Source of the DNA: CALZJC01 sp041574955
Lineage (GTDB): Bacteria > Acidobacteriota > Thermoanaerobaculia > Multivoradales > JAHEKO01
Direction: 5' to 3'
DNA length: 6,788 nucleotides
Assembly (NCBI GenBank): GCA_041574955.1
Contig: JBFGNS010000201.1
Coordinates: forward strand, 1-6,788
The translations under genes were made by a program, and so were the position numbers. The notes under the pieces were generated by a model, which ran no database searches, was not told the origin of the DNA, and saw only the letters and a list, made by a program, of their open reading frames with translations. Of the stretch, positions 4,648 to 6,788 are shown piece after piece (the first letter of the stretch is position 1; the number at the start of each line of letters is the position of its first letter).

Positions 4648-6788
4648 TTGCGTTCAGCCGCCAACTGTCTTCGCCTCTGTCTGATGGCCACCGTCCTGGC
4701 GCCTGCCGCCGGCCCCGTGAGGGCGGCGGAGGAGCCCGCGCCGAGCCCGCTCGCCCGCGCCGCCGCCGGCCTCGAGCTGCGCTCGATCGGTCCGGCCGTG
4801 ATGGGCGGCAGGATCGCCGACATCGAGATCGACCCCCGCGACCGGAGCGTCTGGTACCTGGCGGTCGGCTCCGGCGGGGTGTGGAAGACGGAGAACGCCG
4901 GCGTCACCTGGCGGCCGATCTTCGACGACCAGCCGTCGTACTCGATCGGCTGCGTGACCCTCGACCCGGCGGATCCCGACGTCGTCTGGGTCGGCACCGG
5001 CGAGAACGTCAGCGGCCGGCACGTCGGCTGGGGCAGCGGCGTCTACAAGAGCCTCGACGGCGGCGGCTCATGGCAGGCGATGGGGCTCGCCACCTCCGAG
5101 CACATCGGCGACATCGTGGTCCACCCCGACGACGGCGACGTGGTTTGGGTGGCGGCCGAGGGCCCGCTGTGGGCGGCGGGCGGCGAGCGCGGGCTGTACA
5201 AGACCACCGACGGCGGCGAGAGCTGGCGGCGGGTGCTCGAGATCGACGACGACACCGGCGTCACCGACATCGAGCTCGATCCGCGCGACCCCGACGTGCT
5301 CTACGCCGCGGCCTACCAGCGCCGGCGGCACATCTGGTCGTTCCTGGCCGGCGGCGCGGGCTCGGGGATCTACAAGTCGACCGACGGCGGCGAGAGCTGG
5401 CGCCGGCTGGCGCGCGGCCTGCCCGAGGGCGACATGGGCAAGATCGGCCTCGCCGTCTCGCCGGCCAACCCGGACGTGGTCTACGCCACCATCGAGGCGG
5501 ACGAGAAGGAGCGCGGCTTCTACCGCTCGCGCGACCGTGGCGAGAGCTGGACCAAGGGTGACAGCTACATTTCGAACGGCACCGGCCCGCACTACTACCA
5601 GGAGATCGTCGCCTCGCCGCACGACGTCGACCGCGTCTACCAGATGGACGTCTTCCTTCACACCACGAGCGACGGCGGCGAGAGCTTCGAGGTGCTGGGC
5701 ACCGGGCGCGAGAAGCACAGCGACAACCACGCGCTGTGGATCGATCCCGCGGACCCGAAGCACCTGCTGGCCGGCACCGACGCCGGCCTCTACGAGAGCT
5801 TCGACCACGGCGCCAAGTGGCGCCACTTTCCGAACCTGCCGATCTCGCAGTTCTACAAGCTGGCGGTGGACGACGCCGAGCCGTTCTACAACGTCCTCGG
5901 CGGCGCCCAGGACCTGGGGACCCTGTTCGGCCCGTCGCGCACCACCAACGTCGAGGGCGTCCGCAACCAGGACTGGTATGTGCCGATGGGCGCCGACGGC
6001 TACGACAGCGCCTTCGACCCGCACGAGCCCGACCTGATGTACGTCCAGTGGCAGGGCGGGCGGCTCCACCGCTACGACCGCAAGAGCGAGGAGGCGCTCG
6101 ACATCCGGCCGCAGCCGCTGCCCGGCGATCCGCCCGAGCGGTTCAATTGGGACTCGCCGATGGCGGTGAGCGCGCACGTGCCCGGGCGGATCTACTACGG
6201 CTCCCAGCGGCTGTGGCGGAGCGACGACCGCGGCGACTCGTGGACCGCGGTGAGCGACGATCTGACCCGCGACACCAACCGCTACGAGCTCGAGATGATG
6301 GGCCGCGTGTGGAGCGTCGACGCGCTGTACGACAACGGCGCCATGTCGCTCTACTCGACGATCACCACCATCTCCGAGTCGCCGCTGGTCGCCGAGCTGC
6401 TCTACGTCGGCACCGACGACGGCCTGGTGCAGGTGAGCGAGAACGGCGGCGCCGACTGGCGGCGGGTGGAGCTGCCCGGCGTCCCCGAGCGCTCGTTCCT
6501 CAACGACATCGAGGCCTCGCTGCACGACGCCGACACCGTCTATGCGGTGGTCGACGCCCACAAGTTCGGCGACTACCGGCCGCTCGTGTTCGAGAGCAAC
6601 GACCGCGGCCGCAGCTGGCGCTCGATCGCCGGCGACCTGCCCGAGCGCGAGATCGTGTGGGCGTTCGCCCAGGACCACGTCGATCCCGACCTGCTCTTCG
6701 TCGGCGCCGAGTACGGCGTCCACGTCTCGCGCGACGGCGGCAAGAGCTGGCACAAGCTGGCCGGCGCTCCGACCATTCCGTTCCGCGA
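4648..6788 (+). CDS. Exported VPS10/BNR-type Asp-box beta-propeller protein (3' end outside window)
   Basis: The frame is open from TTG 4648 to the right edge (713 codons, no stop). Residues 1-26 are a signal peptide (MRSAANCLRLCLMATVLAPA, cleavage near VRA-A), intact only from the TTG start. The mature part begins LRSIGPAVMGGRIADIEIDP and carries at least eleven Asp-box motifs of the S/T-x-D-x-G-x-S/T-W type, whose final aromatic residues are at about 88, 142, 193, 251, 301, 347 (Phe), 391, 532, 604, 657 and 701. Between them recur strands of the form DPxDPDVVYAAT. This is the hallmark of sortilin/VPS10-like, BNR/Ycf48-like and GH74-like propellers, and enough blades for two tandem propellers. 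Relatives are abundant in Acidobacteriota and are usually annotated 'glycosyl hydrolase' or 'VPS10 domain-containing protein', commonly with around 1,000 or more residues, so roughly a third is missing. No catalytic residues can be assigned. It may bind surface proteins or glycans. Confidence 0.88.
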   Translation, partial: MRSAANCLRLCLMATVLAPAAGPVRAAEEPAPSPLARAAAGLELRSIGPAVMGGRIADIEIDPRDRSVWYLAVGSGGVWKTENAGVTWRPIFDDQPSYSIGCVTLDPADPDVVWVGTGENVSGRHVGWGSGVYKSLDGGGSWQAMGLATSEHIGDIVVHPDDGDVVWVAAEGPLWAAGGERGLYKTTDGGESWRRVLEIDDDTGVTDIELDPRDPDVLYAAAYQRRRHIWSFLAGGAGSGIYKSTDGGESWRRLARGLPEGDMGKIGLAVSPANPDVVYATIEADEKERGFYRSRDRGESWTKGDSYISNGTGPHYYQEIVASPHDVDRVYQMDVFLHTTSDGGESFEVLGTGREKHSDNHALWIDPADPKHLLAGTDAGLYESFDHGAKWRHFPNLPISQFYKLAVDDAEPFYNVLGGAQDLGTLFGPSRTTNVEGVRNQDWYVPMGADGYDSAFDPHEPDLMYVQWQGGRLHRYDRKSEEALDIRPQPLPGDPPERFNWDSPMAVSAHVPGRIYYGSQRLWRSDDRGDSWTAVSDDLTRDTNRYELEMMGRVWSVDALYDNGAMSLYSTITTISESPLVAELLYVGTDDGLVQVSENGGADWRRVELPGVPERSFLNDIEASLHDADTVYAVVDAHKFGDYRPLVFESNDRGRSWRSIAGDLPEREIVWAFAQDHVDPDLLFVGAEYGVHVSRDGGKSWHKLAGAPTIPFR

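Noticed and set aside
5068..6753. Minus-strand open frame of 561 codons opposite the propeller gene
   Set aside because: The Val/Ala/Gly/His-rich product is the mirror image of the Asp-box repeats, a typical GC-rich shadow.
1..6788. CRISPR array, tRNA, rRNA, insertion sequence or prophage signals
   Set aside because: No regularly spaced repeats, cloverleaf or rRNA motifs, transposase or integrase motifs, or terminal inverted repeats were seen.

Overview
The window is GC-rich DNA (by eye around 68-70% G+C) with strong G/C bias at third codon positions in its long genes. Three of the four genes encode exported proteins: a secreted glycoside hydrolase with a CBM6 module, a secreted HExxH (zincin-like) protein, and a large Asp-box beta-propeller protein. 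The gene content, a GEMM-type cyclic-di-GMP riboswitch, and the large VPS10/BNR-type propeller together suggest a Gram-negative soil or sediment bacterium. Acidobacteriota is my best guess. This is inference; Myxococcota, Gemmatimonadota or Planctomycetota are not excluded.

Layout. Bases 1-1857 (minus strand) hold the first 619 codons of a secreted clan-A (GH5-like) glycoside hydrolase. It has a fascin-like beta-trefoil, a polyproline linker and a CBM6 domain, and its 3' end lies beyond base 1. Bases 1858-2218 are the divergent intergenic region. A 58-residue protein of unknown function, with a very good ribosome binding site, is encoded at 2219-2395 (plus). About 200 bases without a gene follow. 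At about 2601-2717 there is a class I c-di-GMP (GEMM-I) riboswitch aptamer, then a hairpin and a ribosome binding site. These sit directly in front of a 524-residue secreted HELLH-motif protein (2760-4334, plus). A 313-base intergenic region (4335-4647) has a terminator-like hairpin and two related stem-loops. Bases 4648-6788 hold the first 713 codons of an exported multi-Asp-box propeller protein that starts at TTG and runs off the right edge.

How they fit together. The most informative element is the riboswitch. It predicts that the second messenger controlling the sessile/motile switch sets expression of an uncharacterised secreted, possibly metalloproteolytic, protein. The strong anti-Shine-Dalgarno match inside the aptamer's P3 arm suggests translational control, in which ligand binding would free the ribosome binding site. 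The neighbouring exported glycoside hydrolase and propeller protein fit an extracellular polymer-degrading or cell-surface lifestyle, but nothing in the sequence shows that they share regulation with the riboswitch gene.
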